Part shown: piece after piece, positions 1 to 7,547 of the stretch | How the letters are laid out: each line of letters starts with the position of its first letter | How positions within the stretch are numbered: position 1 is the stretch's first letter | Assembly: GCA_044227605.1 (NCBI GenBank) | Contig: JBGAWJ010000005.1 | Location: forward strand, 1 to 32,835 | Source: JAEUKQ01 sp044227605 | GTDB lineage: Bacteria > Pseudomonadota > Alphaproteobacteria > JAEUKQ01 | Reading direction: 5' to 3' | Length of the DNA: 32,835 nucleotides | The notes under the pieces: generated by a model | Told to the model about the DNA's origin: nothing | Seen by the model: only the letters and a program-made list of their open reading frames with translations | Databases searched by the model: none | Made by a program: the position numbers and the translations under genes

Positions 1-119
1 AAGGACGATTTTTTAACTTCAGGTTCCAGCCAAGACACGTATTTTGCTTGGATTTGTTGATATGTTTTGCGGGCCTCTTCACTCTGAGCCGCCACGACGC
101 TAAATTTTGTCAATGACAT
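1..119 (-). CDS. 5' end of a gene cut by the window edge, possibly NAD kinase
   Basis: An open frame runs leftward from an ATG at 119 off the window edge without a stop, giving about 39 residues beginning MSLTKFSVVAAQSEEARKTY. A purine-rich AGGAAT lies about 14 bases upstream of the ATG, so the start is plausible. The pattern of a short beta strand, then S-E-E-A-R and a helix ending in AKY resembles the N-terminus of alphaproteobacterial NAD kinases, where a similar stretch precedes the GGDG motif. That motif would lie outside the window, so the assignment is a guess from a weak N-terminal resemblance. The gene is divergent from the cold-shock gene, with about 250 bases between them. Confidence 0.45.
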   Translation of the reverse strand, partial: MSLTKFSVVAAQSEEARKTYQQIQAKYVSWLEPEVKKSS

Positions 120-203
120 GTAAGCAACAATAATTCCTAAACATGCAGATTATTTTCAAAGCCTACTTTAAAAAAATGAAAATAAAAACAGAAATAAAAT
201 GAG

Positions 204-235
204 TTGGGTGCTTGCAAATTTTAATCATATATAAT
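204..235 (+). promoter_or_regulatory. Candidate promoter for the cold-shock gene
   Basis: A perfect -10 hexamer TATAAT lies at 230-235, with an overlapping TATATA at 228-233. The best -35 match, TTGGGT at 204-209, is weak and sits 18 bases from TATATA. If used, transcription would start near 242 and leave a leader of about 130 bases before the ATG at 373. Long leaders are known for cold-shock mRNAs. The AT-rich context makes chance matches likely. Confidence 0.3.
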
Positions 236-276
236 ACTAATATAAATTGTTGTAGCGTGTGAAAAAGCAAAAATAA

Positions 277-316
277 AATGGCAAAAATAAATGACTTCAC
301 GTGTTTTTGCTGCATT
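277..316 (+). other. Hairpin in the leader of the cold-shock gene
   Basis: GCAAAAA at 281-287 pairs with TTTTTGC at 304-310. The stem extends through AATG (277-280) and CATT (313-316) with two bases (311-312) bulged. The loop contains CACGTG. The left arm is the second copy of a near-perfect tandem repeat, GCAAAAATAAAATG at 267-280 and GCAAAAATAAATG at 281-293. It lies between the candidate promoter and the start codon, so it would be in the mRNA leader. A thermosensor or stability role is inference only. Confidence 0.35.
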
Positions 317-372
317 GATGCCTAATATAAGCAAGGCTGAAAATTGACTTGATATGTATAAAGGTTCTTCCG

Positions 373-927
373 ATGCCTAATCCCAATGAAATTTATGTTA
401 AAACTTCTATTTCTTCTTTACAACCATCAAACGCAAGCCTGCATCGGGCGCAAGTTAAGTGGTTCAGCCCTTCCAAAGGATTTGGGTTTATTAGCGTAAA
501 CGCGGAGGGAGAAGACATTTTTTTACATATTTCATCTCTTTTGGAGAAAGGCATCCGAAATGTACTGCCGGGAACAATCATCGAATGTCAAATTGGGGAT
601 GGCCCGAAAGGCCAGCAAGTGACTAAGGTCGTTTCTATTGATGAGAGTAAGGCGGAGGCGAGTTTAACGCCCAATAAAGACTTTATTGCCCTTAATCGAC
701 CCCAGACCGATTTATCAAAGGCGATCGAAATTCAAGGGAAGGTAAAATGGTATAATACCTTTAAGGGATTTGGGTTCGTTTTACCGGAAGATGGTGGAAA
801 AGATATATTTGTACATGCCTCCGTCTTAGCTGAAGCCGGGATTGCCAATCTTAACCCGGAACAGCAATTGCGGATGCAGGTTATTTCCTCTGATAAAGGC
901 CGCGAAGCGGTATCGATTAGTTTTTAG
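373..927 (+). CDS. Double cold-shock-domain protein (CspA family)
   Basis: This 184-residue protein has two cold-shock domains, at about residues 25-88 and 121-184, joined by a roughly 30-residue linker. Each carries both nucleic-acid-binding motifs: RNP1 KGFGFI (35-40) and KGFGFV (131-136), and RNP2 DIFLH (48-52) and DIFVH (144-148). Single-domain Csp proteins are about 70 residues; the fused pair is a common alphaproteobacterial form and is expected to bind single-stranded RNA or DNA as a chaperone. I start at the ATG at 373, with AAGG nine bases upstream; an in-frame TTG at 349 would add only eight residues. It lies 37 bases before the bactofilin on the same strand, so the two may be co-transcribed. 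Domain identity is secure; its expression stimulus is not visible. Confidence 0.93.
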   Translation: MPNPNEIYVKTSISSLQPSNASLHRAQVKWFSPSKGFGFISVNAEGEDIFLHISSLLEKGIRNVLPGTIIECQIGDGPKGQQVTKVVSIDESKAEASLTPNKDFIALNRPQTDLSKAIEIQGKVKWYNTFKGFGFVLPEDGGKDIFVHASVLAEAGIANLNPEQQLRMQVISSDKGREAVSISF

Positions 928-964
928 GTAATGATTTATTTTTTATAGGGAAGGGCGCTTTTAG

Positions 965-1528
965 ATGTCCACAAAATTGACCGGCTCTGAAATGGGATAT
1001 TCTGACAATACTAATCGCTTCAGTAATAACCCAGCGATGGGTATAAGTAGTAAAACGGGTGCGCCAGCAATGGCTTCGGTTATCCGGAAAGATATCCGTG
1101 TTGTTGGGGATGTTATTTGTTCGGGTGATGTTCAATTGGATGGCATTGTAGAGGGGAATTTACAAAGTCGTGGGGCAACCATTTCCGAGGGGGCGCATGT
1201 TCACGGGTCGGTTTCAGCGGAGAATGTCCGCATTTTAGGCTCGGTCACTGGTCAGGTGCGCGGTAATAACGTAATGTTAGCCAAGACGGCAAAAGTTATT
1301 GGGGACATTTTGCATCAATCCTTAGCTATCGAACCAGGCGCTTTTTTAGATGGCCAATGTCGTCCTATTAATGGAACGACGAATACGGTTGATGTAAAAC
1401 CAGCTAATTTGCGCGACAAGTCTGCCAATACACAACAACCCTTAATTCCTAGCCAAATTGGCGCGGCATCGGCTCCAAACTCCCCAGTCATGGGCAGCGT
1501 TACCCATAAATCTGGGCGCAATAATTAA
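965..1528 (+). CDS. Bactofilin (polymer-forming cytoskeletal protein)
   Basis: This 187-residue protein has the bactofilin (DUF583) domain at about residues 38-134, a right-handed beta-helix built from short hydrophobic/glycine repeats such as GDVICSGDVQLDGIVEGN. It is flanked by a polar, disordered 37-residue N-terminus and a proline/asparagine-rich C-terminal tail, the usual bactofilin layout. Bactofilins polymerise without nucleotide into membrane-associated filaments and organise local cell-wall synthesis or cell shape. In many proteobacteria the neighbour is an M23 peptidase; here it is the cold-shock protein upstream, while a lytic transglycosylase operon lies on the opposite strand downstream. 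It starts at the ATG at 965, with a weak GGAAGGG upstream. No terminator is evident between it and the convergent PLP-enzyme gene. Confidence 0.92.
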   Translation: MSTKLTGSEMGYSDNTNRFSNNPAMGISSKTGAPAMASVIRKDIRVVGDVICSGDVQLDGIVEGNLQSRGATISEGAHVHGSVSAENVRILGSVTGQVRGNNVMLAKTAKVIGDILHQSLAIEPGAFLDGQCRPINGTTNTVDVKPANLRDKSANTQQPLIPSQIGAASAPNSPVMGSVTHKSGRNN

Positions 1529-1622
1529 AATAGTTGGCTGAAATTTGTAAGGGTTATGTGTCTAATTTTTACGCTTGTGCACGCCCATTAAAGCAAAGGC
1601 ACTTATAGCTCAGAAATTTTTC

Positions 1623-2600
1623 TTACATATTTAAGGCTTTTATCAAGATTTGCGAATCGATATTGCCGCCGCTCAAAATAATTAAAACTTGTTGGCCAAA
1701 AAATAGATTAGCATGTTTCATTAAAGCTGCTAATCCCACAATGCCGCCTGGTTCAACCACCACATTCATATCTATGCAAGCAAATTTAACGGTTTTCAGC
1801 ACATCCTCGTCGCTTACTGTTAGGCTTTTAACAGCCAATTTCCGAATAAGGGCTAACGGGATATCGCCAACCGTGGGGGTTGAAATAGCATCGCAAATGG
1901 AAGGGGTTGCCATCGAGTTTTTCTGTTTTTCTCCTGAATGTAACGTACGTTCTAAGTCATTATAATTTTCCGGTTCCACCGCATATATTTGACTTTGTGG
2001 AAATATATGGGCTGCCGCAACCGCACACCCAGCCACCAATCCCCCACCCCCACAAGGTATTAAGATTGCTTGGGGATTAACTCCTCCCACAGCAGATAAT
2101 TGGTTGAAAACTTCCGGGATAATCGTTCCTTGGCCAGCGATGACGTCGGGGTCATTAAAAGGGGGGATAATTGCCCCGCCTATTTTTTCAGATAGTTCCT
2201 TAACAATGGCTTCGCGATCTTCCTTATACCGGTTATAAAAAACAATTTCAGCTTTTTGTTTTTTTACTTTGTTGATTTTTTCTAAGGGCGCATCTTCCGG
2301 CATCACCAAGATAACTTCTTTCCCAATGATCCTACCTATTGTCGCTACGGCAATGGCATGATTGCCAGATGAGCCTGCAACCAATTTCTGGGTTTCAGGG
2401 GAAGTCTGCATGATTTTTGATATTTTATGGGTAGCACCGCGAAACTTAAAAGATCCCCCGATTTGGAGGTTTTCTGCTTTTAAATACACCTTGCCTTGAA
2501 TTAAGTTATGAAGAATTGGGTGGAATAATAAGGGGGTAACCGAAAGTTGGGATTTAATTTTTTGATAACACTCAATAATGTCTAGGGCAGTTACGGTCAT
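1623..2600 (-). CDS. Threonine dehydratase / serine racemase-like PLP enzyme
   Basis: This 325-residue protein is a fold-type II pyridoxal-phosphate enzyme. The PLP-binding lysine is K52 in GGSFKFRGA, the asparagine-containing loop is AGSSGNHA (about 75-82), the phosphate-cradling glycines are GGGG at 184-187, and SGGN near the C-terminus contacts the pyridine nitrogen. It has only the catalytic domain and lacks the C-terminal regulatory (ACT-like) region of biosynthetic IlvA, so it matches catabolic threonine/serine ammonia-lyases and serine racemases. Sequence alone does not separate deamination (2-oxobutyrate or pyruvate plus ammonia) from racemisation. It is last in a minus-strand operon; its ATG overlaps the hydrolase stop by four bases (ATGA), implying translational coupling. 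Confidence 0.88.
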   Translation of the reverse strand: MTVTALDIIECYQKIKSQLSVTPLLFHPILHNLIQGKVYLKAENLQIGGSFKFRGATHKISKIMQTSPETQKLVAGSSGNHAIAVATIGRIIGKEVILVMPEDAPLEKINKVKKQKAEIVFYNRYKEDREAIVKELSEKIGGAIIPPFNDPDVIAGQGTIIPEVFNQLSAVGGVNPQAILIPCGGGGLVAGCAVAAAHIFPQSQIYAVEPENYNDLERTLHSGEKQKNSMATPSICDAISTPTVGDIPLALIRKLAVKSLTVSDEDVLKTVKFACIDMNVVVEPGGIVGLAALMKHANLFFGQQVLIILSGGNIDSQILIKALNM

Positions 2601-3457
2601 TCAAATCCTCGTAAAAATTTTCTTAGGGCAACTTTGCATTCAGGCTCATTAAAGAATGGTGTATGTCCCACCCCGGCTACTGTCACCGGTGTGAAAGAAG
2701 CCAATTCTTGACCCATTTTTTTAAAGGTCTCAGGCGATAAAACATCGGATAGCTCTCCTCTGAAACCCAGAACTGGGCGTGGGGAAAGTTCACGGAAAAA
2801 TTTCCATAAATCAGTCGGATAGTTGCGTTCTTTTTGTAAAGCCAAAGCGATATTCGTATCCCAATTATAATGCAGCAAGCCGTCTTCCCTTAGTCTGTAG
2901 GTTGATTTTACAAAACCATCTTGCTGTTCTTGAGGACGTTTGGCTAATAAGGGATATAGTTTCAATAACCACTGTAACGCTTCACGTTGGGATTTTTGGG
3001 GCCTATCTAATTGTATGTATTGGATGATACGTTCTAAGCCGTTGTTAATAATGGCAGGCCCTATATCGTTTAAAACCATTCCCAGAATTTTGTTAGGGAT
3101 AAATTGGGTTAACCCCATTCCCAACAACCCCCCCATGGAAGTGCCAATCACTACAAGTTTTTCTTGGGAAAATTGGCTAAGTAATTGAAGTAAATCCCTA
3201 ATGTAAATTTCTGCCCGGTAATTTTGCCAGTTTGTATCGTATGCGGAAAGCCCACGCCCCCTATAATCAACACAAACAATATTAAAATTTTCTTTGTATT
3301 CCAGTGAAAATTGATGAAAATCCCCAGAATTACGGGTTAGTCCGCTTAAACATAAAATCATAGGTCTTTTTTGGGGGGTGAGGGGGGAAGTATATGAACG
3401 ATAATATAATCGCAATCCATCGAACGAAACATAGTATTTTTCTTCAAAAGATGTCAT
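2597..3457 (-). CDS. Alpha/beta hydrolase of unknown substrate
   Basis: This 286-residue protein has an alpha/beta-hydrolase fold. The nucleophile elbow is GTSMGG with S107; the likely acid is D238 (GELSDVLSP) and the histidine is H265 (GVGHTPFFNEP), giving a complete triad. VDYRGRGLSAYD at about 63-74 is the conserved loop after strand beta-4. No signal peptide is visible, so it is probably cytoplasmic. The family includes esterases, lactonases and C-C hydrolases; the substrate cannot be read from the sequence. It sits seven bases after the lytic transglycosylase stop and overlaps the PLP-enzyme start, so the three genes form one transcription unit. Confidence 0.9.
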   Translation of the reverse strand: MTSFEEKYYVSFDGLRLYYRSYTSPLTPQKRPMILCLSGLTRNSGDFHQFSLEYKENFNIVCVDYRGRGLSAYDTNWQNYRAEIYIRDLLQLLSQFSQEKLVVIGTSMGGLLGMGLTQFIPNKILGMVLNDIGPAIINNGLERIIQYIQLDRPQKSQREALQWLLKLYPLLAKRPQEQQDGFVKSTYRLREDGLLHYNWDTNIALALQKERNYPTDLWKFFRELSPRPVLGFRGELSDVLSPETFKKMGQELASFTPVTVAGVGHTPFFNEPECKVALRKFLRGFE

Positions 3458-3464
3458 CGCTTGA

Positions 3465-5462
3465 TTATTTTCCGTGTAAATAATTTTCTAATTCTATTGA
3501 AGCATTTTGTGGATTTAATCGATACCTATAAACCTCGGCTGCCTCTAAAACACGCTGCACATAATTTCTTGTTTCAGCAAACGGTATGTTTTCGATCCAT
3601 AATATAGGATCAATGCTAGGGTCACGAGGATCGCCAAACGTGTCAATCCAATTTTTTACATTGCCAGGACCCGCATTATAGGAAGCTATAGCTAAAATAT
3701 AAGAACGTTCCCACCTGGTTAGTAGGCTAAGTAAATATTGCTTGCCCAGTTTAATATTATAATCAGGTTGAAATAATTTTGAACGTTGATACGCAACAGA
3801 CAATTTTTTGGCAACCCCCTTCGCCGTGCTAGGTAACAATTGCATAACCCCGTGCGCCCCCTTATCACTGACAATCAGGGGATTAAAACTGCTTTCTTGT
3901 CGAATAATAGCCAGAATGATTGCGGGTTCCTGACCTATGAATTGTTTGAAATATACGGGATAAAGGTAGTTAAGAAATATAGCACCTTGGCTATAAGCAA
4001 TTCTCGCGGCACTCAATGCCAAATCTGGCCGCTTAATTTCAAGGGCCAACATAGCCAAAAGTTTTATTTGGGCCAAGTTCTGGTTGTTTTCAGACAGCAA
4101 ATAATAGAAAAAAGGATCCACGAGATCTGATTTATTGACAAGGCTTAACAATTTAATTAATTGAACCAGCTTCTGTTGATAAAAGAAATCTTTTTCGTGA
4201 GGTATTATTTCTAAAGGGGTCTCTTTTAGGCTGAGACGCGATAAACCCCGATTTATTTTGTATACGGCTAGCTGGCCATAGAATGTTGTTTGGTATTGGG
4301 AAGCTAAACGGTACCATTTTTCCGACTCTTGCATATTTTTTGCTGTTGCGTAAGCACGACCGTTCCAATAAGCTGCCCTGGCTTGGCTAATAGGCGATTT
4401 GGATTGGTTATATAATTTAGTAAAATGCTCTATCGCGATGCTGGGCTTTTCATTATATTCATACGCTATCCAGCCTGACATCCATTCAGCTTCCGCAAAT
4501 ATAACACCCCGTTTTTCGTCATGATTTCGGATAAGTTGATAAGCCATTGCATAGCTGTTCTTTTTCAAAAGGCCTCTGACAATCATTTGCGCTTCTTGCC
4601 ATAGCAAAGAATTGAAATTGATTTTAATAGGGGATAATAAAATTACTTCGGCGGCTTTAAATTCATTTTCTTGTTGGCGATACCATTTGGCTTGCAAATA
4701 GGTGACTATGGGGGTTTTTAATACCAGTGCGGGTAATTTATTAATAAGGTTAGGAACCGATGATTGCTTATGCCTAACCGCATCATATAGGTTGATTAAA
4801 GCTTGATAATAAGGGGTAACGAAAGGTTTTAATTCATTAATTGCCAACGCTTCCTTCGTCCAAAGCAGTTTTTCTAAGCGGCGTTCATGGTCTTCGGAGC
4901 GAAGGAATTTTTGAAAATTTCTTAAATAATTCTTTCGTTCATCTGCACTGCCCAGGGTGGTTTGCCAGCCCTTGCGAACAACCATTAAAAATAAGGGGGA
5001 AGGGGTTTTAGGGGATTTTTCTAATAAAGCTAAAGCATAAAGTTGATAGGATGTTAAGTTATCCGGGGGAAAGTTCTCAAACCATTCCAAACGCGCTTCT
5101 AAGGCAAGTTTGGGAATCAGCTTATCCTCAACTTTCTTTGTAATAACCGCTTGGCTTGGCCAATTGGTATTTAGCTGAAGAAAATTAGAGGCCATTGAAT
5201 AGGATATAGGTGCTTGCGGGTCGGTTAAGGCATACCAATCAAAAAGATTTAGTAATAAAGGAATGTTGGTTTTTTTTACGAGTTCGAAAGCTTCTTTGAA
5301 TTTATTGTTTTCTAACAAAGAAAAAGCTTGGGCAATCAATTTCCGCTGGGCGCCATTAATTTCTTGGCTATAAAGAGGGGCATTTAAAAAGAAAAAAATT
5401 GATAGGATAATTACAATAGGCCAGGAAATTGGCAATAATAGCCTAAAAATCTTATATATCAT
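3465..5462 (-). CDS. slt: Soluble lytic murein transglycosylase (Slt70-like)
   Basis: This protein of about 665 residues has an N-terminal signal peptide or anchor (hydrophobic run at about residues 8-28, then APLYSQ), a long alpha-helical repeat region as in the Slt70 superhelical ring, and a C-terminal SLT domain. The catalytic glutamate is about E523 in IIRQESSFNP, followed by GVMQLLPSTA and SYNAGPGNV, all family signatures. It cleaves the MurNAc-GlcNAc bond of peptidoglycan with 1,6-anhydro formation in the periplasm. I start at the ATG at 5462 because it directly precedes the hydrophobic signal and has AGG about ten bases upstream; an ATG at 5504 (GGA six bases upstream) or TTG at 5522 would add 14 or 20 polar residues. 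It is the first gene of the operon and divergent from smpB. Confidence 0.9.
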   Translation of the reverse strand: MIYKIFRLLLPISWPIVIILSIFFFLNAPLYSQEINGAQRKLIAQAFSLLENNKFKEAFELVKKTNIPLLLNLFDWYALTDPQAPISYSMASNFLQLNTNWPSQAVITKKVEDKLIPKLALEARLEWFENFPPDNLTSYQLYALALLEKSPKTPSPLFLMVVRKGWQTTLGSADERKNYLRNFQKFLRSEDHERRLEKLLWTKEALAINELKPFVTPYYQALINLYDAVRHKQSSVPNLINKLPALVLKTPIVTYLQAKWYRQQENEFKAAEVILLSPIKINFNSLLWQEAQMIVRGLLKKNSYAMAYQLIRNHDEKRGVIFAEAEWMSGWIAYEYNEKPSIAIEHFTKLYNQSKSPISQARAAYWNGRAYATAKNMQESEKWYRLASQYQTTFYGQLAVYKINRGLSRLSLKETPLEIIPHEKDFFYQQKLVQLIKLLSLVNKSDLVDPFFYYLLSENNQNLAQIKLLAMLALEIKRPDLALSAARIAYSQGAIFLNYLYPVYFKQFIGQEPAIILAIIRQESSFNPLIVSDKGAHGVMQLLPSTAKGVAKKLSVAYQRSKLFQPDYNIKLGKQYLLSLLTRWERSYILAIASYNAGPGNVKNWIDTFGDPRDPSIDPILWIENIPFAETRNYVQRVLEAAEVYRYRLNPQNASIELENYLHGK

Positions 5463-5615
5463 GACGTAATTGCCTAATTTTTTATTGATTTTATTCACCC
5501 ACATATTGTCCGTTATAATCAATTAGAAAGGTAACGATCATATTGTATCATTTGCTAAAGATATGAAATAGGAAGCCTGCAAAAAAACAATCGAAATTTT
5601 TTGAGAAATAGCTTA

Positions 5616-5643
5616 TTGTCCAAGAATAGGTCATTATCATAAT
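5616..5643 (+). promoter_or_regulatory. Candidate smpB promoter
   Basis: TTGTCC at 5616-5621 and CATAAT at 5638-5643 are separated by 16 bases in the divergent slt-smpB intergenic region. Transcription would start near 5650, giving a leader of about 28 bases. The -10 matches five of six consensus positions and the -35 four of six. The region is AT-rich, so this is a suggestion. Confidence 0.35.
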
Positions 5644-5677
5644 AGCAAATATTAAGCCAATATATTATAAAATAAAC

Positions 5678-6151
5678 ATGCCCCAAAAAAAAACTGATGA
5701 CAATCGTATCGTTACACAAAACCGTCGTGCCCGGTATGATTATTTTATTGAAGAGACCTTTAGTGCTGGCGTGGCCTTAGTTGGGAGTGAGGTTAAATCC
5801 TTGCGAGGTGGGCGCGCTAGCCTTGCCGATGCGTATGCGGATGAAAAAGACGGCGAGTTTTTTCTTTATAATTGCCATATACCTGAATATGCAGCTGCCA
5901 ATCGGTTTAACCACATTCCAACGCGGCCACGAAAACTTTTAATTAAAAGAAAAGAAATTGACTATTTTATTGGCGCCGTACAGCAAAAAGGGAAGACCCT
6001 TATACCTTTATCTATATATTTTAATGACAGGGGGTTTGCAAAAATTCAATTAGGGTTAGTAACCGGGAAAAAGAAAGTTGATAAAAGGGAGGATATTCAA
6101 AAACGTGATTGGCAGCGCCAGAAGGCCCGTTTATTAAGGGATAGGGGATAG
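5678..6151 (+). CDS. smpB: SsrA-binding protein SmpB
   Basis: This 157-residue protein has normal SmpB length. It shows the N-terminal NRRARYDYFIEETFSAGVAL strand, GSEVKSLRGGRASLADAYA, the central NRFNHIPTRPRKLLI segment, and a basic C-terminal tail (KREDIQKRDWQRQKARLLR) that enters the ribosomal mRNA channel. It binds tmRNA and delivers it to stalled ribosomes for trans-translation. The start is the ATG at 5678; no strong Shine-Dalgarno is visible, only an A/T-rich leader. In many alphaproteobacteria dapA lies immediately upstream; here slt is divergent instead. The partner tmRNA gene is not in this window. Confidence 0.97.
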   Translation: MPQKKTDDNRIVTQNRRARYDYFIEETFSAGVALVGSEVKSLRGGRASLADAYADEKDGEFFLYNCHIPEYAAANRFNHIPTRPRKLLIKRKEIDYFIGAVQQKGKTLIPLSIYFNDRGFAKIQLGLVTGKKKVDKREDIQKRDWQRQKARLLRDRG

Positions 6152-6292
6152 ATGGTTTTGTAAATAAATATATTGTCTATAATATTAAGTGCAATCCTTT
6201 AGATGATTTTTGTGTTGGTAATGTCTTCATCAATACTTCAATCATTATGTTATTATGTAGCGTTGAATTTTAATCTAAGTCATTTATAAACA

Positions 6293-6787
6293 ATGATAAA
6301 ATCTATATTTATTCGTACTGGTATATATGTTGCGATTGGATCAAATCTGCCAGGACTTTATGGCAGCCCTCTACAAAACTGTCAAAAATCTGTTGAGATT
6401 TTAAATCAACATCATATTAAGGTTACCAAAAATTCTTCTTGGTATCAGACGGTTGCCGAACCTGACCCTACTATGGCCCCTTATATGAATGGGGTGGTGG
6501 AGGTAGAGACAGATTTCCAACCCCAACAACTTTTAAATCAATTATTAAGGATAGAAGAATTATTTGGTAGGGTAAGAAAAAAAAGGAATGATCCCCGTTG
6601 TTTAGATTTGGATTTATTGGCTTATAATCAATTGGTCATAAAAGAATCTTTCCTTGAATTGCCACATCCAAGAATTTCTAGCCGCATATTTGTTTTAAAG
6701 CCATGGAATGACATTAACCCTTTATGGACACACCCGATTTTGGGTAAAACGGTTCGGGAAATGTTAGCGGATTGCCCAAATAACTGA
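6293..6787 (+). CDS. folK: 2-amino-4-hydroxy-6-hydroxymethyldihydropteridine diphosphokinase (HPPK)
   Basis: This 164-residue enzyme transfers pyrophosphate from ATP to 6-hydroxymethyl-dihydropterin, the step before dihydropteroate synthase in folate synthesis. YVAIGSNLPG is the N-terminal family strand and loop. GRVRKKRNDPRCLDLDLLAY carries the two metal-binding aspartates D105 and D107, and LPHPRISSRIFVLKPWNDI is the C-terminal substrate-binding segment. Length is normal for a stand-alone HPPK; no folP or folB fusion is present. The position between smpB and rpoZ is a known alphaproteobacterial arrangement. It starts at the ATG at 6293 with no clear ribosome-binding site, and gaps of 141 and 284 bases separate it from its neighbours. 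Confidence 0.95.
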   Translation: MIKSIFIRTGIYVAIGSNLPGLYGSPLQNCQKSVEILNQHHIKVTKNSSWYQTVAEPDPTMAPYMNGVVEVETDFQPQQLLNQLLRIEELFGRVRKKRNDPRCLDLDLLAYNQLVIKESFLELPHPRISSRIFVLKPWNDINPLWTHPILGKTVREMLADCPNN

Positions 6788-7071
6788 TTTTTTAAGTGAA
6801 AATTACTAAAAAAATTTGATAAAATAATAACTTGCAGCTATTTAACCAAGTGAAAATTAATTCTTTTTTTTAATAATAAAATCATATTGTCGCAATATAT
6901 AACTTATTTATAGTGGTTGTTTTTAACCGGAAAGTAGAAAGATTATAAAAATACTTTTTTAAAAACTAGATATTTTCTTTTTTATAGCAGTAACCCGTTG
7001 CCAAAAATAAAATGTTCGGGTAATTTATTAGGGATGAACGAAGCATAAGGGATAAAGGAAATAATAATAAA
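6788..7071. other. AT-rich intergenic region between folK and rpoZ
   Basis: These 284 bases hold no convincing gene or RNA. They are dominated by A and T runs. Possible promoter elements are TTGATA at 6816 with TATTTA at 6839 (17-base spacer), and TTGTCG at 6888 with TATAGT at 6909 (15-base spacer). The rpoZ ribosome-binding site AAGGAA sits at its right end. None of these promoter matches is strong. Confidence 0.4.
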
Positions 7072-7455
7072 ATGGCTAGAGTAACCGTCGAAGATTGCAT
7101 CCAAAAAGTGCCGAATCGCTTTGAACTGGTGGTTTTAGCGGCACAAAGGGCGCGAGATATAGCTGCGGGGGCGCAGATTACCGTAAACCGGGATCGCGAT
7201 AAAAACCCGGTGGTTTCATTGAGGGAAATTGCCGATACCGACGTTTCTTTAGATGGGTTGCGTGAGAATGTGATCAAATCTTTACAGCGCAATGTTTCAA
7301 GCCAAGCGACCCACAAAAAAATGACACCCCCGCCCGCTGGTGACAATGAACTGCTTCAAGAAATTAATGAAGTCCAGTCCAATATGCAAGATGAGGTCAC
7401 ACAGGCGGTGATTGATGGGAAGTTTGAAGATATCAATCTTGCCGATGAACAATAA
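7072..7455 (+). CDS. rpoZ: DNA-directed RNA polymerase omega subunit
   Basis: This 127-residue protein starts with MARVTVEDCIQKVPNRFELV and continues VLAAQRARDI, the diagnostic omega signature. Conserved sequence ends at about residue 75 and is followed by a polar, acidic tail typical of alphaproteobacterial omega. Omega clamps the C-terminal end of the beta-prime subunit, assists assembly, and in many bacteria forms part of a ppGpp-binding site. The next gene is the (p)ppGpp synthetase/hydrolase, a conserved pairing. AAGGAA about ten bases before the ATG is a good ribosome-binding site. The gap to rel is 92 bases. Confidence 0.96.
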   Translation: MARVTVEDCIQKVPNRFELVVLAAQRARDIAAGAQITVNRDRDKNPVVSLREIADTDVSLDGLRENVIKSLQRNVSSQATHKKMTPPPAGDNELLQEINEVQSNMQDEVTQAVIDGKFEDINLADEQ

Positions 7456-7547
7456 TATTTGTTTATTAATGTAAGATTCTTTCATCAACTGCTTGATATT
7501 CGCTATATCGACCCTCCCTTAGTTTTTAGGGTATGTGAGGTTGGCAC

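Noticed and set aside
1529..1622. Terminator between the convergent bactofilin and PLP-enzyme genes
   Set aside because: I looked for an inverted repeat and found none with a convincing stem.
5463..5522. Longer N-terminus for the lytic transglycosylase from a TTG at 5522
   Set aside because: It would place 20 polar residues before the signal peptide; the ATG at 5462 gives a normal export signal.
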